In this document: piece by piece, positions 44,096 through 52,232 of the stretch
Layout of the letters: each line of letters opens with the position of its first letter
Position numbering within the stretch: position 1 is the stretch's first letter
From: Nitrospira sp.
GTDB taxonomy: Bacteria; Nitrospirota; Nitrospiria; Nitrospirales; Nitrospiraceae
Direction of reading: 5' to 3'
Assembly: GCA_018242765.1 (NCBI GenBank)
Contig: JAFEBH010000027.1
Span: 62,001 to 126,000, forward strand
Length of the DNA stretch: 64,000 nt
Notes under the pieces: generated by a model
The model's input: only the letters and a program-made list of their open reading frames with translations
Databases searched by the model: none
Told to the model about the DNA's origin: nothing
Made by a program: the position numbers and the translations under genes

Positions 44096-44683
44096 CTATT
44101 TGAACCCGAATTGCGCCAAAATATCGTCGACCACCTTTTGCTTCATGGCGGTGGTCTTTGACTCTTCAAGTTGTTTCAACAAATGGCCTGCCGTGCCGTT
44201 CTTCACCACCGTCTCTCCATTCTGTTGCAGACCAAATACCACCACAAGTTCCATTAACTTATGCTGCACTTCATCGAGAATCGAGACTAACTTCTTGACC
44301 CGCTGTGCCACCAAGTCTTGGAAGGACAATGCCGTCATGATGTCGGTTAAATATTTCCCCTCTTGAGTCACCACGGTATTGATGGTGTTCAGTCGCTCTG
44401 CAAGCTTGGCACAGTCCATGGTCTGTAAGACCTCAATGACTGCTCTCAGTTCTTTCCCGATATGGCTGTGCTCATCCTGAATCAACTCCGTCAATCGCAT
44501 CACCTCCAGCGTTCCTTCTTCTGTCATCTTGTTCAGGTCACTCAGATGGGAGGATGCCGTCGGCAGCTGCTGGCTGCTGGAGATGATTTGGGGTCCCGCT
44601 TCGGAAATAGCTTTTGTCGCGTTGTCGACAAACCGTGCTAAGTCGCCCAGCTCTTCGTAGAGTTTATGCTCTCGTTTGTTCAC
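44096..44683 (-). CDS. cheZ: CheZ, CheY-phosphate phosphatase
   Basis: 195 residues forming a long helical hairpin. The catalytic Asp and Gln are in SFQDLVAQRVKK, and the C-terminal CheY-binding helix ends VVDDILAQFGFK, as in enterobacterial CheZ. The GTG at 44683 is preferred because AAGG lies 9 nt upstream; another GTG at 44692 is possible. It follows cheY by 50 nt, giving a cheY-cheZ pair at the head of the mot-che operon. Confidence 0.92.
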   Translation of the reverse strand: MNKREHKLYEELGDLARFVDNATKAISEAGPQIISSSQQLPTASSHLSDLNKMTEEGTLEVMRLTELIQDEHSHIGKELRAVIEVLQTMDCAKLAERLNTINTVVTQEGKYLTDIMTALSFQDLVAQRVKKLVSILDEVQHKLMELVVVFGLQQNGETVVKNGTAGHLLKQLEESKTTAMKQKVVDDILAQFGFK

Positions 44684-44733
44684 TCTGGTCACCCTTGAGT
44701 CCGCTCAGGCACGAATGTCTCGTGCACCCCATG

Positions 44734-45114
44734 CTACTTGAATATCTTTGCAAGTTTTTCTTGCAAGGTCTCGGCCGTAAACGGTTTCACGATGTAATTA
44801 CTGACTCCCGCTTGTACGGCTTCCACCAAATTGCGTTGTTGGGCCTCAGCCGTGACCATGAGGACAGGTATGGCTTTCAATTGTTCGTCGGCCCGGATGG
44901 CTCGAAGCATCTCAATCCCCGTCATCACCGGCATATTCCAATCTGAGACGACGAAATCATACTTCCTCGTTTTCAGTTTCTGCAGACCATCTTGTCCGTT
45001 TTCGGCTTCGTCGATATTGGAAAAGCCAAGTTGTTTTAGAACATTCTTCACAATTCTTCGCATCGTGACCATGTCATCCACGACGAGAATTTTCATGCTT
45101 GGATCGGCCGGCAT
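44734..45114 (-). CDS. cheY: CheY, chemotaxis response regulator
   Basis: 126-residue receiver domain very close to enterobacterial CheY. Asp13-Asp14, phospho-Asp58 in VVSDWNMPVMTG, switch Thr in MVTAEAQ and Lys in YIVKPFT are visible. The segment TRKYDFVVSDWNMP is the hallmark of motor-binding CheY. AGGAGG is 6 nt upstream of the ATG. A sigma-28-like promoter lies about 50 nt upstream, making it the first gene of the cheY-cheZ-motAB-cheA run. Confidence 0.96.
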   Translation of the reverse strand: MPADPSMKILVVDDMVTMRRIVKNVLKQLGFSNIDEAENGQDGLQKLKTRKYDFVVSDWNMPVMTGIEMLRAIRADEQLKAIPVLMVTAEAQQRNLVEAVQAGVSNYIVKPFTAETLQEKLAKIFK

Positions 45115-45161
45115 ATTGCCTCCTTTTCTCAGCTCACTGCCAAAACTCCAACCGCAGTAGA

Positions 45162-45189
45162 TGATCGGTTGAGAATGCCGAAATCTTTC
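45162..45189 (-). promoter_or_regulatory. Sigma-28-like promoter ahead of cheY
   Basis: Minus strand GAAAGATT, 12 nt, ACCGATCA. The -35 box and spacing agree with the cheR promoter; the -10 box has one deviation (CGATCA for CGATAA). About 48 nt separate it from the cheY ATG. The rest of 45115-45412 shows no gene. Confidence 0.6.
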
Positions 45190-45412
45190 ATCATAGATCG
45201 GAGTGATTATTGAACGACCTGGATCCTGATGGACGATCGCGCTTGACGCTTATCAAGCAGAGAGGGGCTCCTGTGTGCGTGTGGAGAGCGGCTCACTCGT
45301 ATGAACACATCGCGGGACACTTCATACTCGCCGCTCATGCCCGCACCCCCATTCGGCGTGCACCGGGACAGCAGGTGACCATGCTTCAACGGCTCACGCG
45401 ATGTTCGGCGCG

Positions 45413-45646
45413 TCACGCGGCTTGCTTGGACCGGCTGTGCATCCATTCATGGATGTCACGCCGGAGGAAGCGCCAATGCTTTCCGATTTTGGACGCCGGG
45501 AGTTCACCGCCTCGTGCCAGTTTGTAGACCGTGGACTTGGGCACGCGAAGAAACCGTGCCACCTCCATGACGGTGAGAATTTCTCCGTCCCGACTGGCGC
45601 CCGTTTCGGATTGAGTCGCCGTTTCAGCAGATACATCACTATTCAT
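45413..45646 (-). CDS. Small helix-turn-helix (excisionase-family) DNA-binding protein
   Basis: 77 residues. After a polar N-terminus there is a MerR/excisionase-type winged helix: ILTVMEVARFLRVPKSTVYK, then GELPASKIGKHWRFLRRDIHEW. Such proteins bind DNA and may be regulators; nothing suggests a phage here. It diverges from the MinD-like ATPase gene across a 180-bp spacer that holds no obvious consensus promoter, so it may regulate that gene or itself. Confidence 0.8.
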   Translation of the reverse strand: MNSDVSAETATQSETGASRDGEILTVMEVARFLRVPKSTVYKLARGGELPASKIGKHWRFLRRDIHEWMHSRSKQAA

Positions 45647-45826
45647 AACGACTGATGTATCGGCGTATCAGCTGGAAAACTTAAGCTGCCGTTTAGACCA
45701 TCTCTCCATCATCAGAAGTCATTTCTTTCCACTGTGTGCAGCTGGAAGCGGGGCTGTTCAGATTTCACGGATAGCGACCGAAGAAGACTCTGACAGTTTC
45801 TCCAAAACAAGCAGAAACCAATCTCA

Positions 45827-46726
45827 ATGGCACAGATCATCTCCGTCGCGTCAGGAAAAGGTGGAGTCGGAAAGAGTGTCGTCGCAACCAATCTGGCCCT
45901 GCTCCTCGCCAGAAAGGGCAAGCAGGTAGTGCTCGCGGACCTGGACGTCGGCGGGGCTGATGCCCATATCCTTCTTGGCCTCCTCAACCCGTCCATAACC
46001 TTGACCGACTTTCTCACTCATCGAGTCGAACAATTGGATGCCGTGGCTCAACGGCTCCCGCTTCATCCCAACTTGAGGATCATCCCCGGCACCGGCGATA
46101 CCTTGGCCACTGCCAACATGCCTTATTCCCAGAAAAAGCGTCTGATTCGCCATTTTCAAGACATCCATACGGACATCATCCTTGTCGATATCGGAGCCGG
46201 AACGAGCTATCATGCACTCGATTTTTTTCTGATGGCCGACCACCATATCGCCGTTGCGACTCCGGACCCGACGTCGGTCCTGGACCTCTATCGATTCATT
46301 AAGCTGGCGGCTATTCGTCGTGTGCTTTCGATGTTTCTGATGCGGGACGTGACCGCAGAAGGTCTTGCGAACCGGGACTACAGTAGCGTGGAAGAGGTAC
46401 TGGACGTCGCAGGCAAGACAGATGAATCCGGTCGGAAGATTGCGGAAACCACGTTGCAAACCTTTCACCCGTCGCTCATCCTTAACCGGACCTCCGGACG
46501 TGCCCGCGTGAATGTGCCGCAGCTCAAGAAGCTCCTTAAGGAATATGTCGGGGGTGATTTAAGCTTGCTGGGGGAGATTCCGGATGATTCTTCGATAGAA
46601 CAAGCAGTACGGGCGTATGTCCCGGTGATCCAGCATAACCCATCTTCTCCTGCTGCACTTGCCCTGGGACAAATAGCTGATGCCTTGTTGATGATGCTGG
46701 CTACAGCCACTCCCTCAGCCGCCTAA
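45827..46726 (+). CDS. MinD/FlhG-family P-loop ATPase
   Basis: 299 residues with the deviant Walker A GKGGVGKS at 10-17, switch region DLDVGGADAHILLG, and a second motif IILVDIGAGTSYHALDFFL. FlhG proteins of this family set flagellar number and position; MinD or ParA-type roles are alternatives. Its location between che/mot and flagellin operons favours FlhG. No FlhF gene is in the window. The C-terminus is hydrophobic (ALLMMLATATP) but not clearly an amphipathic membrane-targeting helix. Confidence 0.75.
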   Translation: MAQIISVASGKGGVGKSVVATNLALLLARKGKQVVLADLDVGGADAHILLGLLNPSITLTDFLTHRVEQLDAVAQRLPLHPNLRIIPGTGDTLATANMPYSQKKRLIRHFQDIHTDIILVDIGAGTSYHALDFFLMADHHIAVATPDPTSVLDLYRFIKLAAIRRVLSMFLMRDVTAEGLANRDYSSVEEVLDVAGKTDESGRKIAETTLQTFHPSLILNRTSGRARVNVPQLKKLLKEYVGGDLSLLGEIPDDSSIEQAVRAYVPVIQHNPSSPAALALGQIADALLMMLATATPSAA

Positions 46727-47277
46727 CTTCCGCTCGCCGGCTGTTCGCGTTCCCTCCCTGCAACCAGCTTTACGGCTTCTGGACGATCACGGCATCCCCT
46801 CCTACCCGTCATATTCCTGGTATCCGATCGTCTTCGCAATTACACCAGCATCTGTGCGGCATCGGATCGTCGGTCCCACTCCCGTTCTGTGAACGGCTGC
46901 AGTCACTCATTCCGCAAGCATCCGAGAACTTCCGATGCAGTGCCTACCTGGAAGGCCGGTGTGCGCACCTTGCGTGCCGCAACGCCAATTCCTCCTCATC
47001 CTGCTTCCCAGCTCCGAACGTTTCGATCGTAGCGTTCAGTGAGAGAAGCGTAATCTGGCTGCTGATTCTCGGAGTTTCGTTTCGGCAGGTATCGATCCGC
47101 TTCTCGACTGTCGTGACGATTCCCTTGATGCTGGATCGACTCAGGAGTGAATTCTCAAATACAGCAGAGCCCTTGTATGACGAACGTCACTTTCCATCTC
47201 GCAGTTTGCTGAAAAACTCGGTTTCTGCGTCGCGCATCGTTGCATGATGATAGAAAGAACTGTAGCACTCTACACCT
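46727..47277. other. Intergenic region without a recognised gene
   Basis: About 550 bp. One plus-strand frame stays open from about 46722 to 47245 but has no ATG, GTG or TTG start until near its end and no resemblance I recognise. It could be a decayed gene or chance in GC-rich DNA. Near 47210-47235 TGCTGAAAAACTCGG resembles the terminal repeat of the element at 47278-47399. Confidence 0.5.
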
Positions 47278-47399
47278 CAGAATGCTCAAAAAGGCCGCCC
47301 AGCAAGGCCGCAGCGAGCGAAGGGGCGAGGCGTACGCTTCGGTACGTTGAGTGCCTGAGTGATGCGAGAACGCCGCTGGAGGACTTTTTCAGCATTCTG
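47278..47399. repeat. MITE-like 122-bp palindromic element
   Basis: Ends are CAGAATGCTCAAAAAG and CTTTTTCAGCATTCTG, inverted repeats matching at 15 of 16 positions. The interior is GC-rich and contains GTACG palindromes (CGTAC/GTACG). It ends exactly at the stop codon (47400-47402) of the pilZ gene, so its AAAAAG...CTTTTT hairpin can serve as a terminator. I recall similar sequences from other Nitrospira genomes, but that is unverified. No transposase is present. Confidence 0.7.
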
Positions 47400-48008
47400 C
47401 TAGTTGGGTTGACCTCGGCTTGCACGCAATCGTTGGGCTTGCACGTGCAAAATGTGGCGAATCAAGTGTTCCTGATCATCAGGCGTCAGGTCGATAAACT
47501 CGGTGGCTATTGTAAACCCTTGACCGTCGTCGACAGGAACTGCCCGAATGACTTTCACATGCGCCCGGATCATGGTGAACGGTGGAAGAATGAGCTTGAT
47601 CGCCAATTGAGCATCGGCTGCGAATTCCTGCAAAGAGACAAACCCGACCCCTCCCCCGCTCAGATTGACATCCGTAGGCTGTGCCAGCGTGACGTTGGAC
47701 GGCTGACTGGTGGCAAGCGCATTCAAAATCACTTCGAGCAGGTAATCGACTTTTCTGATCCAGGGGAGAACCGCTGAATCGACCACTATCTCACTAGAAC
47801 GTGCCAAAAGATCCGACGTCGGTTTGTTCACGACTACTGCAATCGACTCCGGCGTCGCATGGCTCAGATCTACGGGTACACTCATCCCTCCTTCGGTCAC
47901 CAATCGGTATTCCATCAGGACCCGATCATCGATTCTCATCCACTCACGTCGTTCGTCCGGCTCTGTACTGCGAGACGTCGATGACACAGTCATGATAGGC
48001 GATGCCAT
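47400..48008 (-). CDS. PilZ-domain protein, probable c-di-GMP receptor
   Basis: 202 residues. The PilZ signature is visible: an arginine motif in DERREWMR near 19-26 and the VNLSGGGVGF motif near 115-124, here separated by an insertion of about 40 residues. C-terminal strands and a short helix complete the fold. PilZ proteins bind cyclic di-GMP; several act on flagellar motors. It is the last gene of the flagellin operon, 50 nt after the FliT-like gene, with GAGGTG upstream of the ATG. Confidence 0.82.
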   Translation of the reverse strand: MASPIMTVSSTSRSTEPDERREWMRIDDRVLMEYRLVTEGGMSVPVDLSHATPESIAVVVNKPTSDLLARSSEIVVDSAVLPWIRKVDYLLEVILNALATSQPSNVTLAQPTDVNLSGGGVGFVSLQEFAADAQLAIKLILPPFTMIRAHVKVIRAVPVDDGQGFTIATEFIDLTPDDQEHLIRHILHVQAQRLRASRGQPN

Positions 48009-48058
48009 GATTCACACCTCGTGGGACACGTCACATTTCACGCGTCACAGGATACGCC

Positions 48059-48385
48059 TTAGGCTTCTATGGACACAGCCTCCGGTGGGGATGGGGGGAT
48101 ACCTAGACGTTGACCTAATACCTGCACCCGCCGCTTCGTCACCTGCGCCTCCACCAGCAGATCTTCTAAGACGGCTTGAGCAGTCTGGATGCGGTCACGA
48201 AGTTCGCCATCCATCTTCAACAGCTCTTCGATGGGGAGCGTTGATGCAGGGGTCGACGCCAGGAGCAGACTTCGTTCGCTATAACACTGAATGACCTCAT
48301 CCCATCGCCCCTGTTGAGCGGCTTCCCCAGCCACCCTAGTCAGTCGCACGATGTCGGCTTGGCTTCCGCTCACCGGTAGCCTCAT
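48059..48385 (-). CDS. FliT-like flagellar chaperone candidate
   Basis: 108-residue helical protein. It lies directly after fliS (4-nt overlap), as fliT does in many flagellar operons, and has the size and all-helix character of FliT, an export chaperone for FliD. Sequence similarity to FliT is not obvious by eye, so the call rests on position, length and predicted structure. Confidence 0.6.
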   Translation of the reverse strand: MRLPVSGSQADIVRLTRVAGEAAQQGRWDEVIQCYSERSLLLASTPASTLPIEELLKMDGELRDRIQTAQAVLEDLLVEAQVTKRRVQVLGQRLGIPPSPPEAVSIEA

Positions 48386-48777
48386 CGGGTACCGACCAGA
48401 CGAGTCTGCTGCTGCGCAGCCACTTCACGCCAGGCTTCGCGGAGTATGTTGAGACAACGGAGAGGACCATCCAACCTCCGCTCGTTATTCCGCGCATTGG
48501 CTTCTACCATTTCAATCATCATGTAGTCGTACAATCTTCGGAGAGATCGCGCGATTTCACCGCCTCGTTCAAGATCGAGCACACTGTTCAGTTCGCCGAC
48601 GATCGCAATGGCTCGTCCCAGATGTCGAGCTTTCTCCCGGACATTTTTAGCCGGAATCTCGCGCTTCGCGATTTCAAGCGACTGAATCGCGCCGTCATAC
48701 AACAGAACCACGAGTTGAACACCGGAAGAGGTGACGACCTGAGTCTGTTCATATTGGCGAGCGTACTGAGTGATCAT
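48382..48777 (-). CDS. fliS: FliS, flagellin export chaperone
   Basis: 131-residue helical protein that binds flagellin before export. The family features are present: YARQYEQTQVVTSSGVQLVVLLYDGAIQSL (in part), the AREKA-like helix, and LRRLYDYM at about 82-89. It is directly downstream of fliD (18 nt). Confidence 0.95.
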   Translation of the reverse strand: MITQYARQYEQTQVVTSSGVQLVVLLYDGAIQSLEIAKREIPAKNVREKARHLGRAIAIVGELNSVLDLERGGEIARSLRRLYDYMMIEMVEANARNNERRLDGPLRCLNILREAWREVAAQQQTRLVGTR

Positions 48778-48795
48778 AGCGCAAATGCCTCGTTT

Positions 48796-50199
48796 CTAGG
48801 ATTGCTGACTCTGTGTTGATTGAGACTGAAGAAAGCTGCTTTGTCCTTTGAGCTGCGACAAGAGTGCATCCAGGGCCGCATACTGAAGTTTCAAGCGGTC
48901 TTGGTACTGATTTACAGAATCTTGTTTTCTCGCGATCTCGTCCCCGAGCTGAGAGACTTGACTGGTCACACCATTCTTCCGAAGAGTAAGAACACCTCCG
49001 GAGACGTCGGTTAAAGCGTCTACGGCCTTGCTCACAGATTGAGCAAGCCCAGCCACACTTCCCTGGTTACTGACAAGCGCCTTGACGTCGGCATAGTTGG
49101 TACTCAATACCGTGCTCAATTTGGCTTCGTCCACCGTGATGGTCCCATCCCGCTCAGTCTTGAACCCGATCTGGCCGAGACTGGAATAGGTCGCTGCACC
49201 GCTCGACGTCGAAGACAAGGCCGTTCTCAACCGCGACAACACGGTTTTGACCGAGGACTCGCCGAAGAAGTCTCCCCCCTCATGGGTAGTGACGTCGTAG
49301 CTGTTCCGCTGATTGATGAAGTTCACGATGTCATTGTACGTTGTCGCCAGATTTTTAATGTTTGTTTTGACGGCATTCACGTCCTGAGTCACGTTGACTT
49401 GGATCGTTCCGGTTCCCGTGGTTTTCGTCAGCGCCAGTACGATACCTGGAAGCGCATCGGAAACGGTATTCGAACTTCGCTCAATCGTCAGAGGGGTGAG
49501 TGCCTGATCGCCCACCTGGATCTGTGCATTTTGGGCCGCGGCAAGGGTGTCGATTCCTCCCGTCCCGCTGCCATTGAGAAGATCCAAATCAGTATCATCC
49601 GCCAGGATAGTAACCGCATTAGCGCTACCGGTATTATTGGAGGAAATAGCCAGCCGATAAGATGGCGCGGCTTCCGTACCGGCATTGATCACAGACGCGG
49701 TCACACCAGCTCCCAGGTTATTGATCTGGTCACGCAAGTCAGTCAACGTCCCGGTCGAACCCAATGTCACGGTCTGGTTGGTTCCTGATCCCACTTTGAA
49801 CGTAAATGTAGCCGAACTACCGCTCACGATGTCGGCCGTCGCGGAGGGCACCGCTTTAGCAGCCTTACTGACGATTTGGTGAGACTGTGCGAGCTGAACA
49901 ACTCGGATACTGTACGATCCCGCTGTGGCCGTGGACGAGGTCGATGCAGACAGAACTGTAGAATCAGACACGGAGACCGCCGATCTATCAAATGACGTAG
50001 GCAACCGCAGTGCCTCGGCGGCGCTTTGCAAAGCCACCACTTTCGTACTCAGGGTGGTCAGATCCGTAAACTTCGTACTGAGGTCTGACTTTTTTTTGGT
50101 CAGTTCATCAACCGGCTGCTGCGCCACCTTGACCAGTGCATCGACAACCTGTCCAAAATCCAGCCCGTTACCGAGTCCTCCGAAACTTATCGTAGCCAT
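48796..50199 (-). CDS. fliD: FliD, flagellar filament cap protein
   Basis: 467 residues. The N-terminus ISFGGLGNGLDFGQVVDALV followed by the coiled linker is the FliD_N pattern, and the C-terminal coiled coil with RLKLQYAALDALLSQLKGQ is FliD_C. The centre (about 100-300) is Ser/Thr- and Gly-rich, as in filament caps. It assembles at the filament tip to fold flagellin. It is 21 nt after flaG in the fliC operon. Confidence 0.95.
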   Translation of the reverse strand: MATISFGGLGNGLDFGQVVDALVKVAQQPVDELTKKKSDLSTKFTDLTTLSTKVVALQSAAEALRLPTSFDRSAVSVSDSTVLSASTSSTATAGSYSIRVVQLAQSHQIVSKAAKAVPSATADIVSGSSATFTFKVGSGTNQTVTLGSTGTLTDLRDQINNLGAGVTASVINAGTEAAPSYRLAISSNNTGSANAVTILADDTDLDLLNGSGTGGIDTLAAAQNAQIQVGDQALTPLTIERSSNTVSDALPGIVLALTKTTGTGTIQVNVTQDVNAVKTNIKNLATTYNDIVNFINQRNSYDVTTHEGGDFFGESSVKTVLSRLRTALSSTSSGAATYSSLGQIGFKTERDGTITVDEAKLSTVLSTNYADVKALVSNQGSVAGLAQSVSKAVDALTDVSGGVLTLRKNGVTSQVSQLGDEIARKQDSVNQYQDRLKLQYAALDALLSQLKGQSSFLQSQSTQSQQS

Positions 50200-50220
50200 A
50201 CCACGTCCTTGTGCACACAG

Positions 50221-50580
50221 TTAGGCATGTTCTTCGAACAGCGCCCCTTTTGATCCTGAGAGACTCTTAGCTAAATCAATCACTTCCTTGGGTGGAATCT
50301 GTCGAATCACTTCTCCGGAATCCCCCTTCAGAATCTTCACGACTATCCGCTCCAGATCTGGATCGACTTCGATCTGGAATTTCGAACTCGATTGCTGCAA
50401 CGCATCCTTCACTTTACTCACGGCTTGCTCAAGCGCTACCCGATCCGTGGGAGAGGCAAACGAGAAGTCAGCACTTTGAGTGTGCTCGTCTACAGGCTTC
50501 GTCTTGAGAGAAGCAGCTGTTTGACTTCTGTTATTCGCAGTGGCCGGGAGATCCACCTTCGATGTTACATTGGTGATCAT
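50221..50580 (-). CDS. flaG: FlaG family protein
   Basis: 119 residues. The C-terminal half has the FlaG pattern FQIEVDPDLERIVVKILKG, then VIRQIPPKEVIDL. FlaG proteins limit filament length in some species. It lies between fliC and fliD, as usual. Confidence 0.93.
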   Translation of the reverse strand: MITNVTSKVDLPATANNRSQTAASLKTKPVDEHTQSADFSFASPTDRVALEQAVSKVKDALQQSSSKFQIEVDPDLERIVVKILKGDSGEVIRQIPPKEVIDLAKSLSGSKGALFEEHA

Positions 50581-50610
50581 ATGTACCCCCTATGTCACTC
50601 CATTCACCGT

Positions 50611-50636
50611 GCCCCTCTCCGATTTAGGAGAGGGGC
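50611..50636. terminator. Hairpin downstream of fliC
   Basis: Perfect 10-bp stem GCCCCTCTCC/GGAGAGGGGC with loop GATTTA, 20 nt past the fliC stop. No T-run follows on the minus strand, so it may stabilise fliC mRNA or cause only partial termination, giving more flagellin than cap and chaperone. Confidence 0.65.
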
Positions 50637-50655
50637 GGTAAACGGTGTGCGGCCA

Positions 50656-51483
50656 TTATCCTCTGAGTAACGTGAGCGCTTGTTGAGGCAGCGTGTTGGC
50701 TTGTGCCAACGTCGCAATGCCCGCCTGCACCAAGATCTGATTCTTGGTAAACACCGAGGTCTCCTGTGCGACATCAGCGTCGCGGATTCGCGATTCTGCA
50801 GCCGTGAGGTTCTCACTCGTGACTTCTAGGTTGGCAATGGTTGCCTCAAACCGGTTCTGAATCGACCCATATTCGGCTCTCGCGGTGGCAATCGCGCTGA
50901 TCGCATTGTCGACATTTGCCAACGCGCTGGTGGCATTGGCGGAGGTCGAGACGTTCACACTGGACAGTCCCAACGAGGTTGTGGTGATGTCGTTCAAGTT
51001 AAGACTCAGCGTGTTGCCACTTCCGCTCCGGAACCCGATCGCGATCGAGAAGCTGATCGTCGAACCGCTTGTCAGCGCCTGGCCGTTGAACTCGGTCACT
51101 TGCGCGATACGATCGATTTCCGAACGCAGAGCAACGAACTCTTGATCGATATAGGACCGTTCCGTGTTGCCCACTGTGCCGCTCGCCGATTGTGAAGACA
51201 GCTCACGGAGCCTGGCCAGCAACGAACCGATCGTGGCAGCAGCGCCGTCGGCGATCTGCGTCAGGCTGATGCCGTCGTTGGCATTTCGCGTCGCCTGGTT
51301 GATGCTGCGAATCTGTGCGCGCAAGGACTCGGATAGTCCAAGACCAGCCGCATCATCCGCAGCCCGCGTAATTCGCAAGCCGGATGACAAGTGCTCAACC
51401 GAACGGTTCAGGGCCAAGGTATTGACCGAAAGGTTCCGCTGAGCCGCGATGGATGCGGGGTTATTGTTAATGATAAGTGCCAT
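50656..51483 (-). CDS. fliC: FliC, flagellin
   Basis: 275-residue filament protein. The D0/D1 N-terminal helix region has INNNPASIAAQRNLS and LSSGLRITRAADDAAGL; the C-terminal D1/D0 has SAESRIRDADVAQE-like and NQILVQAGIATLAQANTLPQ motifs. The central part is very short (about 50 residues), so surface domains D2/D3 are nearly absent. Glycosylation genes downstream suggest the exposed Ser/Thr (SSVNVSTSANATSA) may carry sugars. A sigma-28 promoter lies 100 nt upstream. Confidence 0.97.
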   Translation of the reverse strand: MALIINNNPASIAAQRNLSVNTLALNRSVEHLSSGLRITRAADDAAGLGLSESLRAQIRSINQATRNANDGISLTQIADGAAATIGSLLARLRELSSQSASGTVGNTERSYIDQEFVALRSEIDRIAQVTEFNGQALTSGSTISFSIAIGFRSGSGNTLSLNLNDITTTSLGLSSVNVSTSANATSALANVDNAISAIATARAEYGSIQNRFEATIANLEVTSENLTAAESRIRDADVAQETSVFTKNQILVQAGIATLAQANTLPQQALTLLRG

Positions 51484-51582
51484 TCGCCTTCCTCCTTGAA
51501 ACTAGAACATCGTCCGCCGCTGCGCTTCCGACATCCGTGTAGAAGCCGTATTCCCTTAACGCCTGTACGTGGCGTGCCTGTC

Positions 51583-51609
51583 TTATCGGCTAATCTCCCT
51601 GGGACTTGA
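51583..51609 (-). promoter_or_regulatory. Sigma-28 type promoter for fliC operon
   Basis: Minus strand TCAAGTCC, 11 nt, GCCGATAA. The full -10 octamer of the sigma-28 consensus lies in front of the flagellin gene, the classic target. About 100 nt of leader separates it from the ATG. Confidence 0.85.
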
Positions 51610-51676
51610 GCTTCCGCAGGAATTCGTAGAGATGAGGGGCTACCCGCTAGAATGAGAACGAATGAACATCACAGGC

Positions 51677-52204
51677 TCAGACGGCAATGCGTGGAAGGAT
51701 CTCATATTCCAACAGATCCGCCATCCGCACCGTATCGCGGATATGCCTCGCAGCCAGGAGCTCTTCGATCCATCCCGCGATGGCATGCCCCGGAGACTGG
51801 GTTCCAAGCTGTTTCTGGCCGTTCTCAATGATCTCAAGCGCATCCGCAACTTTTCCCAGCCAGACATCGAATGCCGACAGATCCTGTGCCCCCATCCGAA
51901 ACTGATTGGCGAGCGAGGTGCCTTCGGCCGCAACTACACGACGATATCGCTCGATCGCGCCACGTGCAGATTCGAGCAGTTCCGGCTGCGTCGCTGAAGT
52001 CGCGACCAACTCGCGGTAGCGAGCGGACGGTTGTTGGAGGAGATGTGGATCGATGTCCCGATCTGTAATCCGACGACTGTCCAACATAACGGTCGTCACG
52101 ATTCGAGACCGAGCATGCGCCCGTTCGCTCAGATCAGCAAGGATGTCACCAAGGGTCGCGGTGCTGACGGCTTGCCATTGCTCGTTGTCCAATTGAATAT
52201 TCAT
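51677..52204 (-). CDS. Unknown protein in the flagellin-glycosylation region
   Basis: 175 residues, soluble and mostly helical, with no motif that I recognise. The ATG at 52204 has GGGGGAG 8 nt upstream; the frame is open 54 nt further, where it would overlap the glycosyltransferase gene. Position just ahead of the fliC promoter and 28 nt after the glycosyltransferase suggests it belongs to the glycosylation operon. It might be an accessory or carrier subunit; nothing proves it. Confidence 0.7.
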   Translation of the reverse strand: MNIQLDNEQWQAVSTATLGDILADLSERAHARSRIVTTVMLDSRRITDRDIDPHLLQQPSARYRELVATSATQPELLESARGAIERYRRVVAAEGTSLANQFRMGAQDLSAFDVWLGKVADALEIIENGQKQLGTQSPGHAIAGWIEELLAARHIRDTVRMADLLEYEILPRIAV

Positions 52205-52232
52205 GTGTCGTCTCCCCCCTACATCATCCAGC

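Noticed and set aside
45413..45646. Excisionase of a prophage or integrative element
   Set aside because: No integrase, attachment site or phage gene lies nearby; the HTH gene sits among motility genes and is more likely a regulator.
46722..47245. Plus-strand frame open for about 170 codons
   Set aside because: No usable start codon until close to the end and no recognisable motif. It is noted as a possible relic only.
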